From the NCBI RefSeq assembly GCF_900114265.1, contig NZ_FPKV01000004.1:186001-250000 (forward strand): DNA of 64,000 nt, given 5' to 3'. The DNA is from Flaviramulus basaltis (lineage in GTDB: Bacteria; Bacteroidota; Bacteroidia; Flavobacteriales; Flavobacteriaceae). The stretch's first letter is position 1, and every line of letters starts with the position of its first letter. The notes below the pieces were generated by a model. It was not told the origin of the DNA, made no database searches, and saw nothing but the letters and a program-made list of their open reading frames with translations. Position numbers and translations under genes: made by a program. Shown here piece after piece: positions 44,989 through 53,876 of this stretch.

Positions 44989-47208
44989 TTAGCCAATAAC
45001 TTTTTCTCCAACATTCATATTACTCATATAAGGTTGTTTTGTTAGTCTTTTACCGGTTGCTTTATAAATTGCATTAGCTACTGCTGCTCCTACTGGCGGT
45101 AAAGTTGGCTCACCTAAACCTGTTGGCGCTAATTCATTTTCTATAAAATGAACATCTACTTTTGGTGTTTGTCCCATTCTAATAAGTTGATAAGTATCAA
45201 AGTTTTTAGATAGTGGTATACCATTATTAAAACCAAAATCGGAATACATCGTATGGCCAATACCATCAATAACGCCGCCTTTCACTTGATTTAGAGCGCC
45301 CATTGGGTTGACTACAATTCCGCAATCTACAACACAGGTCACTTTTTTAACGGTAGGTGTACCATTATCCATAACAATATCTGCTACCTCTGCAACATGA
45401 GAATTATGGCAATAATAAACTGAAAAACCTTGATAAACGCCAGCTTCACTTTTGCCCCAATTCGATTTTTCGACAGCTAATTTAATAACTCCTTGTAATC
45501 TTTCTGGACTATATTCTATTTTTGGATCTGGATTGTTCTTTACATTTTCTAATAAATCTAAATGCAATTGGATTCGGTCTACACCCATTTCTTCTGCTAA
45601 TTCATCAAAAAAGGTTTGTTCTGCACTTGCTAAAAAGTTGGTATAGGGTGCTCTCCATGCTCCAGTAGTAATGTTACTTTTATAATTTGTTGTATCTACT
45701 TTATAGTTTTCTACAGCTGCTGCAGGAAAGAAATTTGGAATTAAACCATACATGTTTCCATTAACACAAGCTTCTTTTAAATGATAACCTGTTAGCTTTC
45801 CATCTTTTATGGACGCTGCAATTCTGTATTTTGTTGACGGACGATAAACACCAGTTCCCATATCATCTTCTCTAGTAGAAATCATTTTAACTGGTTTATT
45901 TATAGCATTAGAAATTTCAGCCGCTTCAATCACAAAATCACAGTACAAACGTCTACCAAAACCACCACCCATTCTAGTCATTTCAACTTCAATATCTTCT
46001 AGTTCTCTATCCAATAATGCAGCTGCAACTTTTGCTGTTTCTTCAGGTGTTTGTATAGGTCCAACTAAATGTACTTTTTCTGGAGTTACATTAGCAAAGA
46101 AATTCATAGGTTCCATACAGTTATGAGGCAAAAACGGTGCTTCATATGTACGTTCTATAACTTTATCTGCTTGAGCGAACGCTTTTTTCACATCACCATC
46201 AGATCGTTGAGTATCAAACTTATCTCCATCTAACAAATCGAATAATATTTTATCGTGATTCTCTGTACTTTCAAGTGGAGTATCATTTTTCCAAGTCGCT
46301 TTAATGGCTTTTTTGCCTTTAATAGCATCCCAAGTTGTTTTTGCAACAACCACAACTTTATCTGTACCACTTATAACAGATGTCCAGCTTATAAATCCTT
46401 TATCTAAAAATTTTCTAGCTTTTTCACCAATTACGATAACATCTATAACACCAGGTAATGCTTTTGCTGCTGATGCATCAAAAGTATCTAGAACTTGTCC
46501 GAAAGCTGGAGGTCTTAATACCGAAGCATAAACCATTCCTTCTTCTTTATAATCTAAACCGAATAATGGTTTTCCTGTTATAATTTTATCTATATCAACA
46601 TTTCCTGTTGCTTTACCAATTATTGTAAAATCTTTTGGATCTTTAAGAGATACATTTTCAGGAACTTCCATTCCGGCAGCATCTTTCACCACATCACCAT
46701 ACCCTAAAGTATCACCATTTGCATTTGTAATAACTCCTAATTTAGCAGTACATTCTGAAGCATCAACACCCCATTTAGCTGCTGCTGCATTAACAAGCAT
46801 CTGTTTTGCTGTTGCTCCTGTTTGCCTTAATGGTTCCCAACTAAACCTTATAGATTGGCTTCCACCAGCAACTTGACGTGTGTAATTATTAGTATCTAGA
46901 ACACCTTGCTCTACATAAACATCATCCCAAGCTACATCCAGTTCTTCGGCAATAAGCATTGGCATTGAAGTTTTTACCCCTTGCCCAATTTCTGGGTTTG
47001 GAGAAAATATGGTTACTTTACCTTCATCAGAAATTTTAATAAAGGCATTGAAGTCGTTAAAATTTAACTGACTTATATCTACAGGTACTTTGGCGTCTGG
47101 TTTACAAGCATTAAATAAGTTAAAACCTATTAATATCCCGCCACTTGCTAAAGCTGATGATTTTAAAAACGATCTTCTGCTAAATGTCATTGTTTTTGAA
47201 GGTGTCAT
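44989..47208 (-). CDS. isoquinoline 1-oxidoreductase-like molybdenum hydroxylase, large subunit
   Basis: A 739-residue xanthine-oxidase-family subunit with an N-terminal twin-arginine signal (FSRRSFLKSSALASGG), so exported folded. Conserved segments: FSPNPEIGQGVKTSMPML, RMGGGFGRRLYCDFV, TGAWRAPYTNFLAS, and LGEPTLPPVGAAVANAIYKA with the probable catalytic Glu. It is the IorB/aldehyde dehydrogenase type, probably oxidising aldehydes or N-heterocycles in the periplasm. It pairs with the 2Fe-2S subunit 21 bp upstream. Confidence 0.9.
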   Translation of the reverse strand: MTPSKTMTFSRRSFLKSSALASGGILIGFNLFNACKPDAKVPVDISQLNFNDFNAFIKISDEGKVTIFSPNPEIGQGVKTSMPMLIAEELDVAWDDVYVEQGVLDTNNYTRQVAGGSQSIRFSWEPLRQTGATAKQMLVNAAAAKWGVDASECTAKLGVITNANGDTLGYGDVVKDAAGMEVPENVSLKDPKDFTIIGKATGNVDIDKIITGKPLFGLDYKEEGMVYASVLRPPAFGQVLDTFDASAAKALPGVIDVIVIGEKARKFLDKGFISWTSVISGTDKVVVVAKTTWDAIKGKKAIKATWKNDTPLESTENHDKILFDLLDGDKFDTQRSDGDVKKAFAQADKVIERTYEAPFLPHNCMEPMNFFANVTPEKVHLVGPIQTPEETAKVAAALLDRELEDIEVEMTRMGGGFGRRLYCDFVIEAAEISNAINKPVKMISTREDDMGTGVYRPSTKYRIAASIKDGKLTGYHLKEACVNGNMYGLIPNFFPAAAVENYKVDTTNYKSNITTGAWRAPYTNFLASAEQTFFDELAEEMGVDRIQLHLDLLENVKNNPDPKIEYSPERLQGVIKLAVEKSNWGKSEAGVYQGFSVYYCHNSHVAEVADIVMDNGTPTVKKVTCVVDCGIVVNPMGALNQVKGGVIDGIGHTMYSDFGFNNGIPLSKNFDTYQLIRMGQTPKVDVHFIENELAPTGLGEPTLPPVGAAVANAIYKATGKRLTKQPYMSNMNVGEKVIG

Positions 47209-47229
47209 TGTTTTTTATTTATAGGTTGA

Positions 47230-47691
47230 TTAACTTAATTTATCTGCTGCTACTTTTACAGCTTCCTCAATACTATTGTAAGAGGCACATCTGCAAATGT
47301 TTCCGTGCATAGCATTTCTAATTTGTGAATCGCTAGGATTTGGATTTTTACTTAAGAAAGCTGACGCCGTCATAATTTGTCCGGATTGACAATAACCGCA
47401 TTGTGGTACATCAATTTCTTTCCAAGCTTCTTGAACAGGATGTGTTCCATCTTCTGAAAGTCCTTCAATAGTTGTGATATTCATACCTTCTGCCTGCGAT
47501 ACTTGCAATAAACAACTTCGCATTGCATTACCATCTACATGAACAGTACAAGCACCACATTGCCCTATACCACACCCAAATTTAGTACCTACTAAATCTA
47601 TTTGGTCTCTTAAAACCCATAATAAGGGTGTATCCATATCTGCCTCAACAGTATGAGTTTCATTATTAATTTTTAAATTAAATGTTGGCAT
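47230..47691 (-). CDS. 2Fe-2S subunit of the molybdenum hydroxylase
   Basis: A 153-residue protein with two [2Fe-2S] sites: the plant-ferredoxin type (FGCGIGQCGACTVHVDG) and the C-terminal helical type (CGYCQSGQIMTASAF and ICRCASY). It transfers electrons from the molybdenum site. It has no signal peptide, so it would be exported together with the Tat-tagged large subunit. Confidence 0.93.
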   Translation of the reverse strand: MPTFNLKINNETHTVEADMDTPLLWVLRDQIDLVGTKFGCGIGQCGACTVHVDGNAMRSCLLQVSQAEGMNITTIEGLSEDGTHPVQEAWKEIDVPQCGYCQSGQIMTASAFLSKNPNPSDSQIRNAMHGNICRCASYNSIEEAVKVAADKLS

Positions 47692-47765
47692 AACGTTATG
47701 TGAAATTGGTTATTATTGAATTGCTATTAAAAATACAAAAAAATAAAATCCATTTTATGCTTTTA

Positions 47766-48731
47766 TTAACGTTTTAACATAGTTTTAGTAAACTCTAAGG
47801 CACGTTTTTCATTATAGTAAATATTATTTCTATCTATAAAGCCTACATGTCCACCATATTGAGGCATTTCCAAATGAAGATTTTGATTGTTTTTAGCTTC
47901 TTTTATGGGGTAACATTCTGCTGATAAAAACGAATCGTTTAATGCGTTAATAACCAAAGTAGGTATTTTAATATTGGAAAGATATTGTAAACAGCTTGAC
48001 TTCTCATAATAATCTAAAGCATCTTTAAAGCCATGTGTCTTTGAGGTGTAAACATTATCAAAATCTAATAATGTTTTTATAGAATTTAATTCTTCTAAAC
48101 TCAATTCCTTTGAAAAAAGGTTCTGTTTTATTTTTAAATGATTAACTAAATCTTTTAAAAATCGATCATGAAACGGCTTGTTCTTTATTTTATGAAGTTC
48201 TTTGCAAGAGCCATGTAAATCACAAGGTACAGAAACTGCAACAGCTGCTTTAATTTCCGCATGCAATTCATCTCTTTCACCTAAATATTTAAGTACAACA
48301 TTCCCTCCTAAACTAACGCCTTTTAAATAGATTTCTGAATATTTTTTTGTTGAAATAGCATGTTGAATAATGGTTTCTAAATCTTCTGTAAAACCAGAAT
48401 GATAACTATAATAATATGAATTGGTTTCATCACTGCAGCCTCTAAAATTTACACTTATGGCATCAATATTATTTTCATTAAAAAGCTTCGCAGTACCTGT
48501 CATATAAGGACGTTGCGCATTACCTTCTAAACCATGAAGTAAAATAATGAGTTTGCTTGTTTTTTCTTTAGCATAACTCCAATCTAAATCTAAAAAATCG
48601 CCATCACTAAGTAAAATACGCTCTCTTTCTTGTTTTAAAGAAACACGCCTTAACAAACCTGAATAGACGGTAGAAATAAATCCGTTTTTAAAACAAAAAG
48701 GTGGTTTGTAAGATGAGGAGACTATTGGCAT
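47766..48731 (-). CDS. YheT-family alpha/beta hydrolase
   Basis: A 321-residue hydrolase: ILLHGLEGNAQRPYMTG near residue 67, nucleophile elbow YLKGVSLGGNVVLKYLG near residue 140 and the catalytic His in YGGHVGFID near the C-terminus. Family members have broad esterase activity; the natural substrate is unknown. It lies 2 bp after preA on the same strand and may be co-transcribed by chance of position. Confidence 0.85.
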   Translation of the reverse strand: MPIVSSSYKPPFCFKNGFISTVYSGLLRRVSLKQERERILLSDGDFLDLDWSYAKEKTSKLIILLHGLEGNAQRPYMTGTAKLFNENNIDAISVNFRGCSDETNSYYYSYHSGFTEDLETIIQHAISTKKYSEIYLKGVSLGGNVVLKYLGERDELHAEIKAAVAVSVPCDLHGSCKELHKIKNKPFHDRFLKDLVNHLKIKQNLFSKELSLEELNSIKTLLDFDNVYTSKTHGFKDALDYYEKSSCLQYLSNIKIPTLVINALNDSFLSAECYPIKEAKNNQNLHLEMPQYGGHVGFIDRNNIYYNEKRALEFTKTMLKR

Positions 48732-48733
48732 TA

Positions 48734-50065
48734 TTATTTATACTTTAAAGCATCAGTCGGTTTTGGCACAAAATGGTGCTTTCCTCCTGCTCTATCATCA
48801 TCAAATGTTACTGGAACATCATCGTTAAGTGTGCGTTCGTTCCACGTTAAGTGTTCTGTCCCATCATCTGTTTTAACCATTGTGATACAATTTTCTACAG
48901 GGCAAACCAATGAACATAAGTTGCAGCCTACACAATTTGCTTCAATAATACTTGGGATTCGATTTCCTGGTTCTCCTGATAACGAAATGGCTTGATGTGC
49001 GCCATCATCGCAAGCAATGTAGCACAATTCACAACCAATACATTTATCTTCGTTTATTTCGGCAATAACTTTATGTTTCAAGTTTAAATGTTTCCATTCG
49101 GTTACATTTGGCAAAGCTTTTCCAGCAAAGTCATAAATTGTATGGTAGTTTCTTTCTTCCATAAATTGACGTAAACCTGCTTCCATTTCACGGACAATTC
49201 CAAATCCATAATGCATAACTGCAGTACATACTTGCACGGAAGTAGCACCCAAAAGAATAAACTCCACGACATCACGCCAAGTTTCTACACCCCCAATTCC
49301 TGAAATAGGAATCTTGCTAATTTCTGGATGTTGTGCCAAATCCTTAATCATATTCATTGCGATTGGCTTAACAGCAGGACCACAATAACCTCCATTGGTT
49401 CCTTTTCCGTCAACAACAGGATAAGGTGCAAATGTATCTAAATCGATACCTACAATACTTTTAATGGTGTTTATCAATGAAACCGCATCAGATCCTCCTT
49501 GATAAGCAGCCAATCCTGGATCTATAATCTCTGAAACATTAGGCGTTAGCTTTGTTATCACTGGAATATTTGCTGCTTCCATTACCCACTCTACAATGGT
49601 TTTTAAAACTGCTGGTTCTTGACCAACTGCAGAACCCATACCGCGTTCGCACATTCCGTGAGGACAACCAAAATTAAGCTCTATACCATCAGCGCCTGCA
49701 TTTTCTACATCTTTAATTATTTGATGCCATTCTGCCTTACTTTGTACCATTAATGATGCAATTACCGCGTGATCTGGAAAGTATTTCTTTACTTCTTCAA
49801 TTTCACGAAGATTGTCTGCCAATGGACGATCTGTAATCAATTCAATATTATTGAAACCCATCATTCTGGTATTTCTGTAATTTACAGATCCGTAACGGCT
49901 GGATACATTTACAACTGGAACTCCAAGTGTTTTCCAAACTGCGCCTCCCCAACCAGCTTCGAAAGCTTTCATTATTTGATAACCTGAATTTGTTGGTGGT
50001 GCAGAAGCCAACCAAAAAGGATTTGGAGCCTTGATTCCCGCAAAATTTACTGATAAATCAACCAT
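48734..50065 (-). CDS. preA: NAD-dependent dihydropyrimidine dehydrogenase, FMN/FeS subunit
   Basis: A 443-residue protein. The first about 310 residues are a dihydroorotate-dehydrogenase-like FMN TIM barrel (ELNFGCPHGMCERGMGSAVG with the catalytic Cys, and GIGGVETWRDVVEFILLGA). The C-terminus carries two 4Fe-4S clusters (CIGCELCYIACDD and CVGCNLCSLVCPVENC). With PreT it reduces uracil or thymine to the dihydro form using NADH. Confidence 0.95.
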   Translation of the reverse strand: MVDLSVNFAGIKAPNPFWLASAPPTNSGYQIMKAFEAGWGGAVWKTLGVPVVNVSSRYGSVNYRNTRMMGFNNIELITDRPLADNLREIEEVKKYFPDHAVIASLMVQSKAEWHQIIKDVENAGADGIELNFGCPHGMCERGMGSAVGQEPAVLKTIVEWVMEAANIPVITKLTPNVSEIIDPGLAAYQGGSDAVSLINTIKSIVGIDLDTFAPYPVVDGKGTNGGYCGPAVKPIAMNMIKDLAQHPEISKIPISGIGGVETWRDVVEFILLGATSVQVCTAVMHYGFGIVREMEAGLRQFMEERNYHTIYDFAGKALPNVTEWKHLNLKHKVIAEINEDKCIGCELCYIACDDGAHQAISLSGEPGNRIPSIIEANCVGCNLCSLVCPVENCITMVKTDDGTEHLTWNERTLNDDVPVTFDDDRAGGKHHFVPKPTDALKYK

Positions 50066-50135
50066 GTATTGTTTTTTGTTTTTAGTTGTTTTTTATTGGA
50101 TAATTGCAATAAAATTCAACCTTAATTCTTAAATC

Positions 50136-51464
50136 TTACTCTTTATTCAGCCATTGATTGATACCTCGTGCTGCCATTTTACCATCATAAGCTGCATTTA
50201 CCACTTCCGCACCTCCATTTATTGCATCTCCACCAGCAAAATACTTCGGGTTTGTTGTCTGAAAAGTATCTTTATCCACAACAATTCTAGTTTTGCTATC
50301 CAAGTCCAAACCAGAAATTAAATCGTAAAACATCCCTTGTTTAGCTTGACCAGTTGCTTTTATAACCATATCGCATTTAACAATAAATTCATTATTAGTT
50401 ATTGTTACTAGCTTTCCGTCTATAACTTCAGTTTTGGCAAATTTCACGCCTTCGACTTTAACATTTCCAATAATTTCTACAGGTATAGCATTAAATAAAC
50501 TATCCACTCCTGCACTAATTGCTAAATCGTATTCAAAATCATAAGCTCCCATACTTTCTCGGGATCTTCTATAGGCTAATACCGTTTTTCTAGCTCCCAT
50601 TCGTGCACATTCTGATGCTGCATCCATTGCCGTATTTCCACCACCTATGACAACTACGTTTTTTGGCATACTCAATTTATGACGCTTATTACGAAGATCT
50701 TCAATGAATTCTACTGCTCCAATCACACCTAATTTATCTTCTCCTTTCAATCTTAAAGTTGCAGTCTTTCCTAATCCTACACCCAAGAAAATTGCATCAT
50801 ATTTAGATTCTAATTGGTTTATTTCCTCAGTTGTATCGATTGGTGTATTATAAATAATATTGAAACCTAACTGGTTTTTTAAATAGTCTATTTCCTTTAA
50901 AACTTCTTCATTGGTAATTTTATATGGAGCAATTCCATAAACAGTTAATCCTGAAGGTTTTTCTTTAGCTTCATATATATCAACTTCATAGCCTAGAGTT
51001 CTTAGTTCGCAAGCTGCAGAAATCCCAGCTGGTCCAGAACCAACAATTGCTATTTTCTTACCATTATCTAATCCTGGTTTAAATAGCTTTTTATTGTTAT
51101 CTATAGAATAATTAGTGGCATAATTTTGCAATCTGCCTATTTGAATTGGTGGCACATCTTGATGATTATACACACAAGCTCCTTCACATAAAACACCTGT
51201 TGGACATACTACCCCACACGCATTTCCTAACCAATTTGAATCGAAAATAGTCTTTGAAGATCCCGTTAAGTTATCGGTGTGTATTTGTTTGATAAACAAA
51301 GGTATATCTATACTTGTCGGACAAGCTTGAACACAAGGTGCGTCGTAACAAAAAAGACAACGAGAACTTTCGTAAAAAGCCTCTGTACTATTCATTAAAG
51401 GCTTCTTTTGCTTGAAATTCTTTTTGAATTCTGCTTCGCTTGTGGGTCTTTTATATTCTGCCAT
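50136..51464 (-). CDS. preT: NAD-dependent dihydropyrimidine dehydrogenase, FAD/FeS subunit
   Basis: A 442-residue protein like the small subunit of glutamate synthase. It has N-terminal Fe-S ligands (CLFCYDAPCVQACPTSIDIP), an FAD-binding GSGPAGISAACELRTLG and an NAD(P)H-binding VVIGGGNTAMDAASECARMG. It passes electrons from NADH to PreA. The gap to preA is 70 bp with no other gene, so they are one unit. Confidence 0.94.
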   Translation of the reverse strand: MAEYKRPTSEAEFKKNFKQKKPLMNSTEAFYESSRCLFCYDAPCVQACPTSIDIPLFIKQIHTDNLTGSSKTIFDSNWLGNACGVVCPTGVLCEGACVYNHQDVPPIQIGRLQNYATNYSIDNNKKLFKPGLDNGKKIAIVGSGPAGISAACELRTLGYEVDIYEAKEKPSGLTVYGIAPYKITNEEVLKEIDYLKNQLGFNIIYNTPIDTTEEINQLESKYDAIFLGVGLGKTATLRLKGEDKLGVIGAVEFIEDLRNKRHKLSMPKNVVVIGGGNTAMDAASECARMGARKTVLAYRRSRESMGAYDFEYDLAISAGVDSLFNAIPVEIIGNVKVEGVKFAKTEVIDGKLVTITNNEFIVKCDMVIKATGQAKQGMFYDLISGLDLDSKTRIVVDKDTFQTTNPKYFAGGDAINGGAEVVNAAYDGKMAARGINQWLNKE

Positions 51465-51525
51465 ACTTGAGAATTATGAGTTTTAAATTATGAATTTTTA
51501 AAAACTCATAATTAATGATTTAAGA

Positions 51526-52392
51526 TTAAAGCTCCGTTATTTTACCATAAGTTTCTGGTCTTCTATCTCTATAAAATTGCCAAGTTGAACGTACCTCATC
51601 AATTAGATCTAAATCAAATTCAGCTACTAATAATTCATCATCATCACGAGATGCTTCTGCAAATATTTGTCCTCTGGGATCTACAAAATAAGATTGACCG
51701 TAGAACTTACCTAAATCCCAAGGTTTTTCTTCTCCCACACGATTGATGCAGCCCATAAAATACCCATTTGCTGCCGCGTGTGCTGGTTGCTCTAACTTCC
51801 ATAAGTATTCGCTTAATCCTGCAACAGTTGCTGATGGATTATAAACAATCTCGGCTCCATTTAATCCTAGTACTCTTGCGCCATCAGGGAAATGTCTATC
51901 ATAACAGATATAAACACCAATCTTTGCATATTTTGTTTGAAAAACTGGATATCCTAAATTACCTGGTTTAAAGAAAAATTTCTCCCAAAACCCATTGGTA
52001 TGGGGGATATGATTTTTACGATATTTACCTAAATACGTTCCATCTGCATCAATCACTGCTGCTGTGTTATACAAAACTCCAGCTTGTTCCTTTTCGTAAA
52101 TTGGAACTATGATAACCATATTATACTTTTTAGCATAAGTAGCCATCAAATCTGTGGTTGGCCCTGGAACTGATTCTGCTGTTTCGTACCATTTGCTATC
52201 TTGACCTGGGCAAAAATAAGGTGTACTAAAAATTTCTTGTAAACAGAGTATTTGAACGCCCTGCTTACCTGCTTCCTCAATATATGGAATATGCTTAGCA
52301 ATCATTGATTGCATAATTTCTTTCATAGTTCCTTCTCCTTCCGTCATTGGAAGACTCATTTGGATTAATCCTGATTTTACTTTTCTTGGCAT
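51526..52392 (-). CDS. nitrilase-family N-carbamoyl-beta-alanine amidohydrolase
   Basis: A 288-residue carbon-nitrogen hydrolase with the Glu-Lys-Cys triad visible in LCLQEIFSTPYF, KYRKNHIPH and VYICYDRHFPDGARV. In this cluster it should hydrolyse N-carbamoyl-beta-alanine (or the methyl analogue) to beta-alanine, CO2 and ammonia, the third step of the reductive pyrimidine pathway. Sequence alone cannot exclude the related N-carbamoylputrescine amidase, but the neighbours favour the pyrimidine role. Confidence 0.88.
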   Translation of the reverse strand: MPRKVKSGLIQMSLPMTEGEGTMKEIMQSMIAKHIPYIEEAGKQGVQILCLQEIFSTPYFCPGQDSKWYETAESVPGPTTDLMATYAKKYNMVIIVPIYEKEQAGVLYNTAAVIDADGTYLGKYRKNHIPHTNGFWEKFFFKPGNLGYPVFQTKYAKIGVYICYDRHFPDGARVLGLNGAEIVYNPSATVAGLSEYLWKLEQPAHAAANGYFMGCINRVGEEKPWDLGKFYGQSYFVDPRGQIFAEASRDDDELLVAEFDLDLIDEVRSTWQFYRDRRPETYGKITEL

Positions 52393-52414
52393 AATTATTT
52401 TGTTTAACTAGGTC

Positions 52415-52471
52415 TCGACTGCGCTCGACTTGATACTTATTTTATTTGTTTGTCCCTTCGATCGCAGTCGA
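52415..52471. repeat. paired palindromic repeats (TCGACTGCGmTCGA)
   Basis: TCGACTGCGCTCGA at 52415-52428 and the inverted copy TCGATCGCAGTCGA at 52458-52471 differ at one base. This GC-rich motif stands out in an AT-rich gap between the amidase gene and dihydropyrimidinase. It is a dispersed repeat type common in Flavobacteria and could form a hairpin within the operon message. Confidence 0.75.
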
Positions 52472-52486
52472 AAGGTTATTTTTTTT

Positions 52487-53872
52487 CTAAATTACAGTTT
52501 TAGAAGTTTTCCCTCTTGGTATAAATTTTCCGTTTCCTGCTTTAAGAAGGCATTCTTCATTTTCAATGGCTACTTTACCACGTAGAATAACGGTTTCTGT
52601 TTTTCCGGTGACTTCCCATCCTTCATATCCTGAATAATCACAATTCATATGATGTGTTTCAGCAGAAATAATGTGTTCCTTTTTAGGATCGAATATGACG
52701 ATATCTGCATCACTTCCTATTGCGATTGTTCCTTTTCTTGGATACATCCCAAAAATTTTAGCGGAATTTGTTGAACTTATCTCTACAAACTTAGTTAGTG
52801 ATATTTTTCCTTTACGTACACCTTCAGAATATAAAAACTCCAAACGATGCTCAATTGCAGGATGTCCATTAGGAATTTTAGAAAAATCATCTTTTCCCAT
52901 TAGTTTTTGCTCCCACATAAACGGACAATGATCTGTCCCAACCGTTTGAATCAATCCTTGATTAATACCAGACCATAACGCTTCTTGATCTTTCTTTTCG
53001 CGCAATGGCGGACTCATAACCCACTTGGCACCATCAAAATCCTTTTCGTATAAAGAGGCATCCAACATTAGATATTGTGTACACGTTTCTACAAATACTT
53101 TTTGATTGCGCTGAGTAGATCTTCTAACTGCGTTTAAAGCACCTTCGCACGTCATATGTACAATATAACCTGGACAATTTGTGTATTCTAACATATCAGT
53201 AAACCTTCCTGAAGCTTCTGCTTCGGTAACTTCTGGTTGCGATAGATAATGATATAAAGGCGACAAGTTGCCTTCTACTCTATTTTTAGCAATTAATGAG
53301 TCAATCATATCTCCATTTGTAGCGTGAACTGTTACAAGTCCTCCGTGCTTTTCTACAACCTTCATAAGCTGTACCATTTGTCCATCATCTATCATCAAGG
53401 CGCCTTTATATGCCATAAATGTTTTAAAAGATGTAATACCTTCACCTTCAATTATTTGCACTACTTCCTTAGCAACCTTATCATTAAAATCTGTCACAGC
53501 CATATGATACGAATAATCTCCAATTGCCTTATCTTTAGATTTTTGTTGCCAAGTTTTCAAGGCATTATGCAAGGTATCTCCTTGTGTTTGAAGAATAAAA
53601 TCTATTACCATAGTGGTTCCGCCGTGCAATGCTGCTCGCGTTCCTGTTTCGTAATCGTCGCTGGAATAAGTTCCCATAAAAGGCATATCTAAATGCACGT
53701 GAGGATCAATACCGCCAGGAAATACTAATTTTCCTGTAGCATCAATAACTTTTTCAGCTTTATAATTCAAGTGCTTTCCTATGGCTACTATTTGTTCTTC
53801 TTTAATATAAATATCTGCCACATACGTTTCCGCAGCTGTAACAATTTGACCATTTTTTATTAAGATTGACAT
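52487..53872 (-). CDS. hydA: dihydropyrimidinase
   Basis: A 461-residue cyclic amidohydrolase. Metal ligands are in GGIDPHVHLDMPFMG, the carboxylated Lys in SFKTFMAYKGALM, and others in VETCTQYLMLD and QTVGTDHCPF. It opens dihydrouracil or dihydrothymine to the N-carbamoyl amino acid. It is 4 bp from the permease gene. Confidence 0.95.
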   Translation of the reverse strand: MSILIKNGQIVTAAETYVADIYIKEEQIVAIGKHLNYKAEKVIDATGKLVFPGGIDPHVHLDMPFMGTYSSDDYETGTRAALHGGTTMVIDFILQTQGDTLHNALKTWQQKSKDKAIGDYSYHMAVTDFNDKVAKEVVQIIEGEGITSFKTFMAYKGALMIDDGQMVQLMKVVEKHGGLVTVHATNGDMIDSLIAKNRVEGNLSPLYHYLSQPEVTEAEASGRFTDMLEYTNCPGYIVHMTCEGALNAVRRSTQRNQKVFVETCTQYLMLDASLYEKDFDGAKWVMSPPLREKKDQEALWSGINQGLIQTVGTDHCPFMWEQKLMGKDDFSKIPNGHPAIEHRLEFLYSEGVRKGKISLTKFVEISSTNSAKIFGMYPRKGTIAIGSDADIVIFDPKKEHIISAETHHMNCDYSGYEGWEVTGKTETVILRGKVAIENEECLLKAGNGKFIPRGKTSKTVI

Positions 53873-53876
53873 CTTT

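Noticed and set aside
47680-47702. Second ModE operator at the 2Fe-2S subunit gene
   Set aside because: CATAACGTTATG is palindromic but has the half-sites abutting, without the 8-nt spacer and outer bases, and it includes the start codon.
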